The notes beneath the pieces are model-generated. The model saw nothing but the letters and a program-made list of their open reading frames with translations. It made no database searches and was not told where the DNA came from. Both the position numbers and the translations under genes were made by a program. This document shows, one piece after another, positions 35,226 to 43,553 of a stretch of DNA of 54,105 bases (within the stretch, counting starts at the first letter, position 1; each line of letters begins with the position of its first letter). This DNA is from a virus. The stretch spans positions 3,381-57,485 of the IMG/VR virus record IMGVR_UViG_3300002242_000614. One strand, 5' to 3'.

Positions 35226-35945
35226 TTAGCCTAAAGAAACTCTAATATTTGGAATTTGAGTGTTTTCCATTTTTTCCATCAATTTTTCTTTTAATTCTTT
35301 TCCTTCTTCAAAAATTTCTGCTCCGATTGGAATTTCTCCAAAAGGAGTCTTTAAATTGCCATCGCCATATCGTTTTCTTATTCTTCCGATTAACATCATT
35401 ATATCAGCTAAACATAAATCTAAGAATAATCTTTGAAATTCATTTGGAATCTTGGAAAAATCTGGTGGCTGAACTCTTTCATAAATTAATATTATATATT
35501 CCATATCGCCGGGGACGGGTCTTATTCTAAAAATATTTGGAGACTCAAACTCAAATTTGAAATCCCAAATAGAATATTTTCTTCCCCATCTGGCGATTTC
35601 TGTTTGTAAAATAAAATTCGGCAATTGGAGGCCACTCATAACTCCCATATATGGATGCCCGAAAAATAAATAACTCCCCATGGGATATGCTATATCAACA
35701 ATTCCTAATATTTCTAAATTATCAGGTTCATAGATATAAAAAGCATTTTGTTCCCCAGGAACTTTATTTTGTTCAATTCCTAAATTGAGACCATATTTTT
35801 GTTTATCTGGAAAAAATCTTGAAAAATCATAGAGCGTGCTATCTCTTATATAATCAAGGATATCGTTATCTTCTATCTCCAATTTCATATTTGGGAATCC
35901 AAGATTTTGCTTTATATATCTAAGAACCTTATTTTCATTTAACAT
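35226..35945 (-). CDS. Probable virion structural (neck/connector-like) protein
   Basis: A 239-residue protein. The N-terminus has a helical acidic segment (DILDYIRDSTLYDFSRFFP), the middle is beta-rich with many Pro, Gly and Tyr (YIYEPDNLEILGIVD), and the C-terminus is a long charged helix. This layout is typical of head-tail connector or neck proteins, but I do not recognise a family signature. The ribosome site is good (rc AAGGAT). Neighbours are not structural, so the call is tentative. Confidence 0.5.
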   Translation of the reverse strand: MLNENKVLRYIKQNLGFPNMKLEIEDNDILDYIRDSTLYDFSRFFPDKQKYGLNLGIEQNKVPGEQNAFYIYEPDNLEILGIVDIAYPMGSYLFFGHPYMGVMSGLQLPNFILQTEIARWGRKYSIWDFKFEFESPNIFRIRPVPGDMEYIILIYERVQPPDFSKIPNEFQRLFLDLCLADIMMLIGRIRKRYGDGNLKTPFGEIPIGAEIFEEGKELKEKLMEKMENTQIPNIRVSLG

Positions 35946-35986
35946 GTGGAATGATCCTTATCCAATATTTTATTATTTGTTAAACA

Positions 35987-37096
35987 TTACTCAAATAAAT
36001 AATAAATATCATCTTCATAAAAATCTATATTCATTTTGATTAACAATTCAATAATATTATCAGGATTTAATATTTCTTCTTTTTTTAAAATTGATTTTAT
36101 ATATTTTTTATTATTGGCAAAATATTCTTTACTGCTGTTTAAAATTTTTTGAGATAAAATATTGAAAGAAATCAATTTTAAATTTCTGACAATTATATCT
36201 TCATCGATGACTTTATTTTTCACATCATCAGAGTGTGATTTCAAATTTCCATTTTCCATTATATTTTTCTCAATATCTTCAATATCCCCAAATATTTTAA
36301 TAACGTCTGGCAGAATTTTAATACATCTGGCAGGTCCTATTCCATTAATTCCTGGGATTTCATCAGACGAATCTCCCACGATAGATAAAAATAAAGGAAA
36401 ATATTTATCGTCTATCCTATCATATTTTTTCTTGTTTTTAATCTCACTTTGAATTGCCATTCCTTCAGACAAAATATTATTGGAATTCCTTTTCCGTTGA
36501 TATATTTTTGTATTTGGTAAAGAAAGACATTGTTTCATATCATGATCTGAAGAATAGATAATATTCACAAAAAAATCATCCTTAGAAATATTTGTATATT
36601 TTATCAGAAAATATGGGATGAAATCTGCTTCCAAATTTCTCATATTAAAATAATATACGTTTGGAAATTTATTTAAAAACTTTTCCATAAGGAGAATATT
36701 TTTTTTAACAATATTATTTAATTTTTCCATGCTCGCCATATCTAATAAATAAAAATCATTTATATGACGATTGGCCTTATATTTTTTAAAAATATTTTTA
36801 TGATAATATGATCCCCCCATTTCTGAAAAAATCAAAAATCTTATTTTCTTATTTTTTTTCAGACTGTATTTTTTATGATAGATTAACATAAACAATAATG
36901 ATGAGAATATTGATGTGTCTATAGTATTTGAAATGTCAGTATTATCAATTATTTCTGATATAATATCTTTTACGAATAAACCAGTGGCACATGCTTTAAG
37001 GTCAATAAAAAGGTTTATAAATTTTTTATCTTCAGAAATGATATTATCCAATATTTGATATGTTGGATAATATGGTATAATTGAATTGATGTTCAA
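35987..37096 (-). CDS. FEN-like 5-prime to 3-prime nuclease / RNase H (T4 rnh type)
   Basis: A 369-residue member of the 5-prime exonuclease family. Seen in order are an N-terminal FIDLKACATG, an arch region with the basic KKYKANR near 100, RNLEADF near 150 (acidic metal site), IYSSDHDMKQ near 180, and the helix-three-turn-helix GDSSDEIPGINGIGPARC near 240-257 that grips duplex DNA. It would remove RNA primers and flaps from lagging strands. The start is TTG 37096, with rc GAGGAG eight bases upstream and a four-base overlap (TTGA) with the radical SAM stop; no in-frame ATG has a comparable site. Confidence 0.87.
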   Translation of the reverse strand: MNINSIIPYYPTYQILDNIISEDKKFINLFIDLKACATGLFVKDIISEIIDNTDISNTIDTSIFSSLLFMLIYHKKYSLKKNKKIRFLIFSEMGGSYYHKNIFKKYKANRHINDFYLLDMASMEKLNNIVKKNILLMEKFLNKFPNVYYFNMRNLEADFIPYFLIKYTNISKDDFFVNIIYSSDHDMKQCLSLPNTKIYQRKRNSNNILSEGMAIQSEIKNKKKYDRIDDKYFPLFLSIVGDSSDEIPGINGIGPARCIKILPDVIKIFGDIEDIEKNIMENGNLKSHSDDVKNKVIDEDIIVRNLKLISFNILSQKILNSSKEYFANNKKYIKSILKKEEILNPDNIIELLIKMNIDFYEDDIYYLFE

Positions 37097-37848
37097 TTTT
37101 CATTCTCCTCTTCCTCTTCGATTTTTTCTTTTATATCATCTAGCCATTCATTAATATCTAAATTCTCAACTGTATTTTTAAAAGGATATGGAATATTTCT
37201 TTGTCTATCATAAGATAAATCACAATTCAATAATATTTCACCATTACAATTTAAATAAAATACAATATCGATATCATAATCTGATATACATACTTCATAA
37301 TCAGATACTTCAACTTTCTCTTTATCAACTATATTTCTTGCCCTGCCTTCGTTTAAAACGGATGTAGTTCTACTGTTTCTAAACCCAACCATTTTAAAGA
37401 TTTTCCAAAAATTTTCTTGTTCTTCTGTAAGCGGTTCATGATAGATATCATTAGAAATTTCTATGCAACGGAGTTCTGAGTCACTATATGAATTTACACA
37501 TTCCATAAGATAATCTATCACAAAATTTTTTACATCTTCATTTATTATGGTTCCATTTGTTGCGATATAATATGATAATTCATTGTCATTATATTTTTTA
37601 ATTATTTCTATTAATTCTCTGATAATATTTGGGACTAAAAATGGTTCTCCGCCAGAAAAAACTACATTGCTCAATTGAAACTCATAGCCTTTTATTTTTT
37701 TTAATTTTGATAAAAAAATGTCTAAAAATTTTGTGTTAAAATCAATATTCTCTTTCTCGCCTCTTAAGCAATGTTCACAACTGAGATTACATCTTCTTGT
37801 TGTTTCGATAACTATATCGCAAGTCAGAAAATTATCATAGATTTCCAT
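37093..37848 (-). CDS. Radical SAM protein
   Basis: A 251-residue radical SAM enzyme. The iron-sulfur motif CNLSCEHC is near residues 20-27, the SAM-contacting GGEP near 67-70, and TNGT near 99. The C-terminal part has three more cysteines (CISDY, LNCNG, LNCDLS, about 187-215), which may bind an auxiliary cluster in the manner of SPASM/twitch-type enzymes. The substrate is unknown: peptide or nucleotide modification are both plausible. I place the start at ATG 37848, six bases after rc GAGAGG. It overlaps the nuclease gene by four bases, so it is in a DNA-metabolism operon. Confidence 0.88.
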   Translation of the reverse strand: MEIYDNFLTCDIVIETTRRCNLSCEHCLRGEKENIDFNTKFLDIFLSKLKKIKGYEFQLSNVVFSGGEPFLVPNIIRELIEIIKKYNDNELSYYIATNGTIINEDVKNFVIDYLMECVNSYSDSELRCIEISNDIYHEPLTEEQENFWKIFKMVGFRNSRTTSVLNEGRARNIVDKEKVEVSDYEVCISDYDIDIVFYLNCNGEILLNCDLSYDRQRNIPYPFKNTVENLDINEWLDDIKEKIEEEEENEN

Positions 37849-37876
37849 TTTCAACCTCTCCCGAGAGTAAAAATAA

Positions 37877-37913
37877 AAAAATCAAAGGGGAGATAAACCC
37901 CCCTTTGATTTTT
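37877..37913 (-). terminator. Terminator after DNA ligase
   Basis: A perfect 14-base inverted repeat (AAAAATCAAAGGGG and complement) with a 9-base loop and flanking A/T runs, so it reads as an intrinsic terminator on the minus strand downstream of the ligase. It separates the ligase from the radical SAM/nuclease pair. Confidence 0.88.
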
Positions 37914-37938
37914 AAATTCCTTTTGTTTGAATAATTTT

Positions 37939-39807
37939 CTATTTTAAAGCTTCGAAATCGGAATAAGTTATTATTTTAACTCCGTATTTTCTTGCCTTTT
38001 TCATTTTGCTTGTATCACTGTTCAAATCATTTGTAACTAATATATCCAGATTTTTACTTACTTTATTGATAAATTCATATCCAATTTTCTTTGCTTCAGA
38101 AATTAACTCACTTCTCTTTTTATCTGCTTTTCCAGTAAAACATATAGTCTTCATTTTATGTTCTCCTGTTTCATTTTTCGTAATTTTAACATTCAAAACT
38201 TTAAGCATTTTATCAATTAATTTCTTATGCTTTTTGATATTTTTTACCAGTGTTTCAGATCTTTTATCAGACATTCCTTCAATCTCATTCAACATTTTAA
38301 TATCAGATTCAATTAATTCATTCAGTGTAAATTTTGATAAAATATTTTTTGATATTCTTTTTCCAAATCCCTCAATATTTAAGGATGCCAAAATTCTCCA
38401 GTCTTCAATTGGAGTTTCTTTTATTTTCCTTATATTATTCAATAGATTTTCCGCAGACTTATCTTTGAATCCTTCCAATTTTAAAATGTCATCTTTGGTA
38501 AGATTAAGAATAGACAGAATATCCTTATGACCATTTTTGATTAATTTCTCAATGGTTGGTTTGCCAAGCCTCTCAATCCCTAATCTTACAACCGAATCAT
38601 ATAATTTGGAAACCAATTTCCCTTCGCAATTTTCATTTGTGCAATACAAATGAGGGGAAATGAATTTTGTTTTTGAATTGCAATATGGGCATCTTTCAGG
38701 GATTGTAATTTCCTTCCTGTCGGCTGGTCTGAAAATAATTTCTTTAAGCTGTGGAATAATTTCTCCACATCTTTCTATTATAATCGTATCGCCTATTGAT
38801 AAATCATTATCAATAATATATTGATAATTATGCAAACTTATTCTTTTATTCATAACCCCTTCAATTTCGACCGGCTCTGTAATTCCCACCGGGATTAATT
38901 CTTCTTTGCCAATTGTGATTTCAATATCTTTGAGAATTGTTTCTCCAAAAGGATTTCCAAGTTTAACAGCTATCTGTCCTTTTGGATGATGGCTTGTCGT
39001 TCCAAGAGATTCCGAATATTTTTTATCTTTTAATTTTACAACAATTCCGTCTACCGCAACTTTATTTTTATTCATATTAATAACATATTGAACATATTGA
39101 TTATAAATACTTTCGTTGAAATATCTCAATTCAATTTCAAAATATTCATAATCATAATTGATAAATGTAATCAAACCTTTATATGCAACATCTGTCTCAT
39201 CTTCATTTATCAATCCGGCGACTGCACTTCTTGGAATTTTATATGGCTCACCTTTTTTATTAATAAATAAATTTCTATTGTTTTTAAAATCACTATTCAA
39301 AATAACCAATTCCCCTCTTAGGGTTTCATTCTCCAATTCCTCAAATTTATAGAATTTGTCTATTTCTTCAACATTTTTCAATATTTTTATAAATGGCATT
39401 TTATCTGAAATATCTTCTCCGACAAACCCATCCCCTCGTTTAGAGAGCACTCCGTTTTCATAACAAGCTGCCATTCCATCATATTTTGGTTCCAACAAAA
39501 ATTTCTCTCTATCATTTCTGGCAACCTTTTTCATCCATTTTAAAAGTTCCGAATAACTATATACTTTATCTAAAGAAAGCATTGGAACTTCATGCTTTAT
39601 TTTTCTTCGTTTAGGATTTTCAATATCTATTATTTCATTTAAAATTTTATGTTCTGGATTTATTTCTTTAACTTTCTTAATTAATTGCTCATACTTAAAA
39701 TCAGAGATTACAGGTTCTCCTTCAAGATATTTTTGATTATAAAACAAAACTTTATCAATCAATTCTTTTTCAACCATTTCCTCATCATTCAACTCTTTAT
39801 CAATCAT
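37939..39807 (-). CDS. ligA: NAD-dependent DNA ligase
   Basis: A 622-residue LigA-type ligase (bacterial ones are about 670). The adenylation lysine is K108 in EPKYDG. Later nucleotidyltransferase motifs are GELVI near 172, VDGIVVKLKD near 255 and AVKLG near 280. Then come the OB domain, a four-cysteine zinc finger (CPYC...CTNENC near 370-390), helix-hairpin-helix repeats (about 430-530) and a C-terminal BRCT domain (CFTGKADKKRSE near 552). The N-terminal NAD-binding Ia domain seems present but short. It seals nicks in replication. Most T4-like phages use ATP ligases instead, so an NAD enzyme is worth noting. Confidence 0.95.
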   Translation of the reverse strand: MIDKELNDEEMVEKELIDKVLFYNQKYLEGEPVISDFKYEQLIKKVKEINPEHKILNEIIDIENPKRRKIKHEVPMLSLDKVYSYSELLKWMKKVARNDREKFLLEPKYDGMAACYENGVLSKRGDGFVGEDISDKMPFIKILKNVEEIDKFYKFEELENETLRGELVILNSDFKNNRNLFINKKGEPYKIPRSAVAGLINEDETDVAYKGLITFINYDYEYFEIELRYFNESIYNQYVQYVINMNKNKVAVDGIVVKLKDKKYSESLGTTSHHPKGQIAVKLGNPFGETILKDIEITIGKEELIPVGITEPVEIEGVMNKRISLHNYQYIIDNDLSIGDTIIIERCGEIIPQLKEIIFRPADRKEITIPERCPYCNSKTKFISPHLYCTNENCEGKLVSKLYDSVVRLGIERLGKPTIEKLIKNGHKDILSILNLTKDDILKLEGFKDKSAENLLNNIRKIKETPIEDWRILASLNIEGFGKRISKNILSKFTLNELIESDIKMLNEIEGMSDKRSETLVKNIKKHKKLIDKMLKVLNVKITKNETGEHKMKTICFTGKADKKRSELISEAKKIGYEFINKVSKNLDILVTNDLNSDTSKMKKARKYGVKIITYSDFEALK

Positions 39808-39842
39808 GATTTACTCCCATTCTAAGTTTTTTATTTTAAGTT

Positions 39843-40073
39843 TTACTTGCTCAACAAATCTCTGAAACAATTTTGACAAATATCGCATGCTATTTTATCT
39901 CTATCCTCAAAAACAGAAACGTAATTTCCTTCGTGGTCAATAGAAATAAATTCCTCAATTTCCAATTCGTTATAATATGCCGTTCTGCACACATCACAGA
40001 TTACTGCGTCTATTTTTGGGGGCGGTATTTCATCCATTTCCATTGGCATTTCAAACAGTTTTGAATTCTTCAT
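39843..40073 (-). CDS. Small zinc-finger-like protein
   Basis: A 76-residue acidic protein with two cysteine pairs, CDVC near 26 and CDICQNC near 63, probably forming one zinc site. It has a near-perfect ribosome site (rc AAAGGAGG). Function unknown; it lies between the HTH protein and the ligase. Confidence 0.7.
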   Translation of the reverse strand: MKNSKLFEMPMEMDEIPPPKIDAVICDVCRTAYYNELEIEEFISIDHEGNYVSVFEDRDKIACDICQNCFRDLLSK

Positions 40074-40093
40074 CTCTACCTCCTTTCGACATA

Positions 40094-40130
40094 AATGAGC
40101 CCTCTGCCATTTAATAGCTGAGGACTCATT
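40094..40130 (-). terminator. Hairpin after HTH gene
   Basis: Eleven-base arms (AATGAGCCCTC against GAGGACTCATT, one wobble pair in the RNA) with a 15-base loop, just after the HTH gene stop. No T-run follows on the minus strand, so it may be a processing hairpin or weak terminator. Confidence 0.5.
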
Positions 40131-40145
40131 GTTTATTAAAAATCA

Positions 40146-40583
40146 TTAATTGGAATTTTCTCGCCATAAATAGTTAATATAATATTCTGGAACATTAAAT
40201 TCTTTTGCCCATTCATATAATGGTTTATCATATCGATGTTCCAAAAAATATTCAAGTTCTTCATCATTTAAACGTCTATAATTTCGCCTTTTAGTTTTAT
40301 AGAACAAATCCACACCTTTTTTTCTAAGCCCAGTCGCATATGACCTTATTGTCGATGGGGCAACGCCAAAAAAATCAGACAATTCTAACGTATCCATTTC
40401 TCCCCAAAGTAAAATAAATGTTTTTTCATCAATTTTACTTTTATTTTTGACAGATTCACTTTCAATCGATTTTTGTTTATTTGATGAATTGTTTTCAAAT
40501 TTGATGTTGATAGAACAGTTTATAGTTATCTCTGCCTTGTTGACATTTCCTTCTTGTTCTTGATTTTTAAAATACGTTTCCAT
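40146..40583 (-). CDS. Helix-turn-helix DNA-binding protein
   Basis: A 145-residue protein. Residues about 58-90 form a helix-turn-helix (LELSDFFGVAPSTIRSYATG), and a second similar segment near the C-terminus (LYEWAKEFNVPEYYINYLW) may be another. The N-terminal 50 residues are Ser/Asn/Lys-rich and probably disordered. It is likely a transcription regulator, but no operator is obvious near its start. The ribosome site is good (rc AAAGGGAG). Confidence 0.72.
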   Translation of the reverse strand: METYFKNQEQEGNVNKAEITINCSINIKFENNSSNKQKSIESESVKNKSKIDEKTFILLWGEMDTLELSDFFGVAPSTIRSYATGLRKKGVDLFYKTKRRNYRRLNDEELEYFLEHRYDKPLYEWAKEFNVPEYYINYLWRENSN

Positions 40584-40607
40584 TTTCAGCTCCCTTTCGT
40601 TTTGAAA

Positions 40608-41315
40608 TTATTTTTTGTATGTTCTTAATTTTGCCAACTCTTCTGCATATCCATAAATATGCAAACCTTTTGAAGCCGCAACAATTGGGCCTGCCTCAAT
40701 TCCAATTTCATCAGCCATATATTTTTGAAGAACTGCAATACCTGCTAAATTTGCTGGAAACCCCCCCCATAAATCCCATGATCTGAAATAGGGATAAAAA
40801 ATAAGTTTTTCATTTTTTATAATTTTTATATCAATGTGTCTCAAACACGGAGGATCAGAAAGCTTAGAATCAGTTGGTTGACCAACCTGCAAAATGGCTT
40901 GATTCGTATTTGGGGTTTCTTTTAGAATATTTATCCAATATTCGATTTGATTATAATATTCATCGGAATTAATATCTTTAACTTTACAAATTCTTTCACC
41001 ATATGTGTATTCTTCATTTTCTTTTTTAACTGATGATAAAAGATACGGAAGATATTGTTCAACATATCCGGCTTCGACTGGATCTGGGATATTTAAATGT
41101 GCAGGAATCTTTGGAAGCATACTATCATACGGCTCTGAATATGGATGTTCTATTAAAATAGTTGCCCAGTCAAATTCAATCCTTTTTTCTCCCACAAACG
41201 AACCATATTGGACTTCATACTTTCTCCCAAAATCAATAATATTATAAACACACTGAAACCAAGCATCCGGAATGTTTGTTGCTCTGATGAAAATCGGGTC
41301 CAGATATTTTGTCAT
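40608..41315 (-). CDS. ThyA-family thymidylate synthase
   Basis: A 235-residue protein of the thymidylate synthase / dCMP hydroxymethylase family, of the shorter type. The catalytic cysteine C157 is in DPPCLRH, followed by the phosphate-binding FRSWD (177-181), GGFPANLAG (184-192) and the HIY motif (219-221). The residue that discriminates the base appears to be Asn (N189), as in thymidylate synthases; dCMP enzymes have Asp there. It therefore probably makes dTMP from dUMP with methylene-tetrahydrofolate. dUMP-consuming activity fits a phage whose polymerase carries a uracil glycosylase. Confidence 0.82.
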   Translation of the reverse strand: MTKYLDPIFIRATNIPDAWFQCVYNIIDFGRKYEVQYGSFVGEKRIEFDWATILIEHPYSEPYDSMLPKIPAHLNIPDPVEAGYVEQYLPYLLSSVKKENEEYTYGERICKVKDINSDEYYNQIEYWINILKETPNTNQAILQVGQPTDSKLSDPPCLRHIDIKIIKNEKLIFYPYFRSWDLWGGFPANLAGIAVLQKYMADEIGIEAGPIVAASKGLHIYGYAEELAKLRTYKK

Positions 41316-41331
41316 AAAAATTCCTTTCAGT

Positions 41332-41592
41332 TCAATCTTCGTCGTGTTTTAACATTCCTTCTTTTTTAGCATCTTCTTCCATTTTAGCCAATCTTGTATA
41401 ATAATCTGGGATTTCAGTTAAATGGTCCAATGCTATCTTTGCAGATACAATTGGATTAGTCGTATGTTCCATTTCAACTTTAATCCCCATTTTTAATTGT
41501 TGTGGATCAACATCACTTGCTTTTGTTGAATATTTACCGGAAAGACCGCTGTTCATGAACTCTTTTATAAAATCGATTTTTTTTACATCCAT
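41332..41592 (-). CDS. DUF5661-like small protein
   Basis: An 86-residue protein with the pattern QLKMGIKVEMEHTTNP and IALDHLTEIPDYYTRLAKME, which I recall as the signature of DUF5661, a small family found in phages and bacteria; its function is unknown. The conserved His, Glu and Tyr residues suggest a metal or ligand site. It lies 16 bases upstream of the ThyA-family gene. Confidence 0.72.
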   Translation of the reverse strand: MDVKKIDFIKEFMNSGLSGKYSTKASDVDPQQLKMGIKVEMEHTTNPIVSAKIALDHLTEIPDYYTRLAKMEEDAKKEGMLKHDED

Positions 41593-41624
41593 GATTTTCC
41601 TTTCATAATTTAAGATTCATCCTT

Positions 41625-42044
41625 TTATTCATTAAAAAAATCCCATACCTTTTTCTCAAATCTCAAAATTTCAATAATTTTTTTAAATTTTTTATATAAA
41701 CTTTCTACTGTCATATTCAAATCTGTTATTTTAATATATGGGAAAAAATCAATAGTTAACGGAGCGTACATATAAGTTCCGTCAAACGAAACCATCATTC
41801 CACCTGGGTATTCATCTCCTTTTTCATGCATTAATATAAAAGGCAATTTCTCTTTGGCACATCTCATTAACTCAAGGTGATATGCATAATTTGCTCCTTC
41901 TGTAATGCATTCGGCCATTTTTTCATTAAATGTTATGGTATCATAAAAATGCTCACGCCCTGGATTATCTTCTAAAATTATTTTGTCAATTTTTTCAAGA
42001 TCATCTTTTAAACATATAATTTTAGCCCAACAACAATCTGACAT
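41625..42044 (-). CDS. Hypothetical protein
   Basis: A 139-residue protein starting at ATG 42044, with rc AAAGGGGG five bases upstream. The sequence is mixed alpha/beta, with paired cysteines near the N-terminus (MSDCCWAK) and others near 42 and 58. No family is recognised. It sits in a run of small genes between the ThyA region and the tRNA. Confidence 0.65.
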   Translation of the reverse strand: MSDCCWAKIICLKDDLEKIDKIILEDNPGREHFYDTITFNEKMAECITEGANYAYHLELMRCAKEKLPFILMHEKGDEYPGGMMVSFDGTYMYAPLTIDFFPYIKITDLNMTVESLYKKFKKIIEILRFEKKVWDFFNE

Positions 42045-42076
42045 TTTTCCCCCTTTCAATTTTAATGAGTGTTCAT

Positions 42077-42268
42077 TCAGAATTTTTCACAGTTCATATT
42101 TTTTATAATAAAATCATTAATCATATCACTAGCCACATCATCTTTCATTTTTTCCATTTTCAAAATGGGTGGAATCTTTGCCAAATAATTTTCATTAAAA
42201 AAATCATATGCGATAACTGCTGATATCATCTTTTTACGTTCATCTGAAATTATTTTTTCATTTTTCAT
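42077..42268 (-). CDS. Small hypothetical protein
   Basis: A 63-residue, mostly helical protein. The start is ATG 42268, ten bases after rc AAGGAAA. It has no recognised motif. It lies 33 bases upstream of the 139-residue gene. Confidence 0.6.
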   Translation of the reverse strand: MKNEKIISDERKKMISAVIAYDFFNENYLAKIPPILKMEKMKDDVASDMINDFIIKNMNCEKF

Positions 42269-42341
42269 TTTTTCACTTTTCCTTATGTTTATCAATTTTT
42301 GTCAAGCAATTCAACTAAATTTATTTTTTTATTATAAAAAA

Positions 42342-42581
42342 TTATTTCACAACATACCCAACTTTTCTAAATGGATCAACATGATACATAATCATTTCTC
42401 TATTTGTGGCTTTTTCATTAAATGTGCAATCCTCTTCATCAAGATTTTCCCAATCATATTTTCCAAAAATATCTTCAAGTTCAGATCTTTTATAATATAA
42501 AGTTCCAACCCATGTCTCATTTGAATAATGCCTTTCGGGATTGACTCTAATCTTTATGTTGCCTGTTCTCGTAACTTCCAT
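42342..42581 (-). CDS. Small hypothetical protein
   Basis: A 79-residue protein, acidic in the middle, with conserved-looking aromatics (WVGTLYYKR, KYDWENLDEED). It starts from ATG with rc AAAGGGGG seven bases upstream. Function unknown. The next frame upstream is the frame-disrupted gene at 42598-42778. Confidence 0.65.
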   Translation of the reverse strand: MEVTRTGNIKIRVNPERHYSNETWVGTLYYKRSELEDIFGKYDWENLDEEDCTFNEKATNREMIMYHVDPFRKVGYVVK

Positions 42582-42597
42582 TTCATCCCCCTTTCGA

Positions 42598-42778
42598 TTA
42601 TTTTATAATAAACCCAAAACCAGCCTTTTCCTCAAGAGTATTTCTTATTAATTCAATATATCTCTCATCCAAAGATGCTATTTCATGGTATGGAATCACA
42701 GAACCAATCCCATACCTTTTTATAAGCTCTTTTATTGGACCTTTATAAATATTATTTTTTTTCTTATTTTTTTTTCAT
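42598..42778 (-). pseudogene. Small gene interrupted by an A9 run (frameshift)
   Basis: A very strong ribosome site (rc AAAGGAGG) precedes ATG 42778, but the frame stops after four codons (ATG AAA AAA AAA TAA). With one A fewer in the 9-base run the frame would stay open for about 60 codons to the stop at 42598-42600; the total span of 181 bases is exactly one base too long. The restored protein is Lys-rich at the start, then runs through YKGPIKELIKRYGIGSVIPY to its C-terminus. This could be transcriptional slippage, a real mutation, or a homopolymer sequencing error. Confidence 0.6.
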
Positions 42779-42849
42779 ATTTCACCTCCTTTCTTTGAAT
42801 TAAAATAAAATTAATATTTAAAAAATATTATTAATAAAAAATTAAATCG

Positions 42850-42891
42850 TGGGGGAATTGAATCATAATTACTTGGAGATTCAATCCCCCA
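42850..42891 (-). terminator. Terminator after the 129-residue gene
   Basis: An inverted repeat (TGGGGG with ATTGAATC, bulged A, against GATTCAATCCCCCA) lies just after the gene at 42900. A near-copy of this hairpin stands at 43351-43389, after the truncated sister gene, so both were duplicated together with the coding unit. Confidence 0.8.
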
Positions 42892-42899
42892 GATTATAT

Positions 42900-43289
42900 T
42901 CAGGATGGTATTTCAATTTGAATTTCAAACCCATCCTGAATCCAAGTCAAATAAATGTTGTTGTGATTATCCTTGTATATACTTGGGGATGTATTTATTC
43001 CAAGATTTGCCGATGTTATGGTAGCATCCAAATAAACCCCCTGTATATCCTTTTCAGGTTGCCACCATGTCAATCCATTTCTACCAAAAATAGGATGATG
43101 TATTTTGATTTCATGTTTGAAATTATTTTTATAATATATTAAAAACAATTTGCTTGAATCCGCCTTTCCGTATGGGGGCCATCTATACTCCGGCCTTGCC
43201 ACAATATCATCCACGAAAATAAGGTGTGGAAATATTTTTTCATTTGTCTTTTCACGAGAAATCATCTCGAATTTAATTTTTTCTGACAT
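42900..43289 (-). CDS. Hypothetical protein, duplicated unit (long copy)
   Basis: A 129-residue protein rich in aromatics with a beta-type pattern (YRWPPYG, LTWWQPEKD), ending in WIQDGFEIQIEIPS. The same ending and the same MSE beginning occur in the 20-residue frame directly upstream (43401-43463), which has lost the middle. The flanking ribosome site (rc AAGGAGG) and terminator are also duplicated. No family is recognised. Confidence 0.7.
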   Translation of the reverse strand: MSEKIKFEMISREKTNEKIFPHLIFVDDIVARPEYRWPPYGKADSSKLFLIYYKNNFKHEIKIHHPIFGRNGLTWWQPEKDIQGVYLDATITSANLGINTSPSIYKDNHNNIYLTWIQDGFEIQIEIPS

Positions 43290-43350
43290 GTTTTCCTCCT
43301 TGTAATAAAATTTAAAGTTAAAAATATTATCAATAAGAAATTAAATTATA

Positions 43351-43389
43351 GGGGGATTGAACCATAATTACTCAGAGATTCAATCCCCC
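43351..43389 (-). terminator. Terminator after the truncated copy
   Basis: An inverted repeat of 11 bases (GGGGGATTGAA and complement), almost the same as the hairpin at 42850-42891. Confidence 0.78.
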
Positions 43390-43400
43390 GTTTATATTTA

Positions 43401-43463
43401 TCAGGATGGTATCTCAATGTGTATTTCAAAACCATCCTGAAGCCACATCATTCTCTCGCTCAT
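43401..43463 (-). CDS. 20-residue mini-gene, deleted paralogue of the 129-residue gene
   Basis: A short frame with an excellent ribosome site (rc AAAGGAGGAG, seven bases before ATG 43463). It encodes MSE, a few residues, then WLQDGFEIHIEIPS, matching the first three and last fourteen residues of the 129-residue neighbour. The most economical reading is tandem duplication, then loss of about 110 central codons in frame. It could still be translated into a short peptide. Confidence 0.6.
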   Translation of the reverse strand: MSERMMWLQDGFEIHIEIPS

Positions 43464-43519
43464 AGTCTCCTCCTTTTTTTTTTGAAAAAATAAAAAACAT
43501 ATCTATCCTATCATTGATT

Positions 43520-43531
43520 CATATATATAAC
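43520..43531 (+). promoter_or_regulatory. Possible promoter motif before the protease gene
   Basis: The sequence CATATATATAAC lies 23 bases before the start of the plus-strand gene at 43554 and 10 bases before its AAAGGA site. It resembles the TATATATA core of the recurring motif and is placed where a promoter would be needed, since this gene is flanked by minus-strand genes. Confidence 0.35.
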
Positions 43532-43553
43532 AAATTTAAAAAGGATTATTTAA

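Noticed and set aside
40608-41315. dCMP or dUMP hydroxymethylase making a modified base
   Set aside because: The residue at the base-discriminating position appears to be Asn, as in thymidylate synthase, and no other base-modification genes are seen; not fully excluded.
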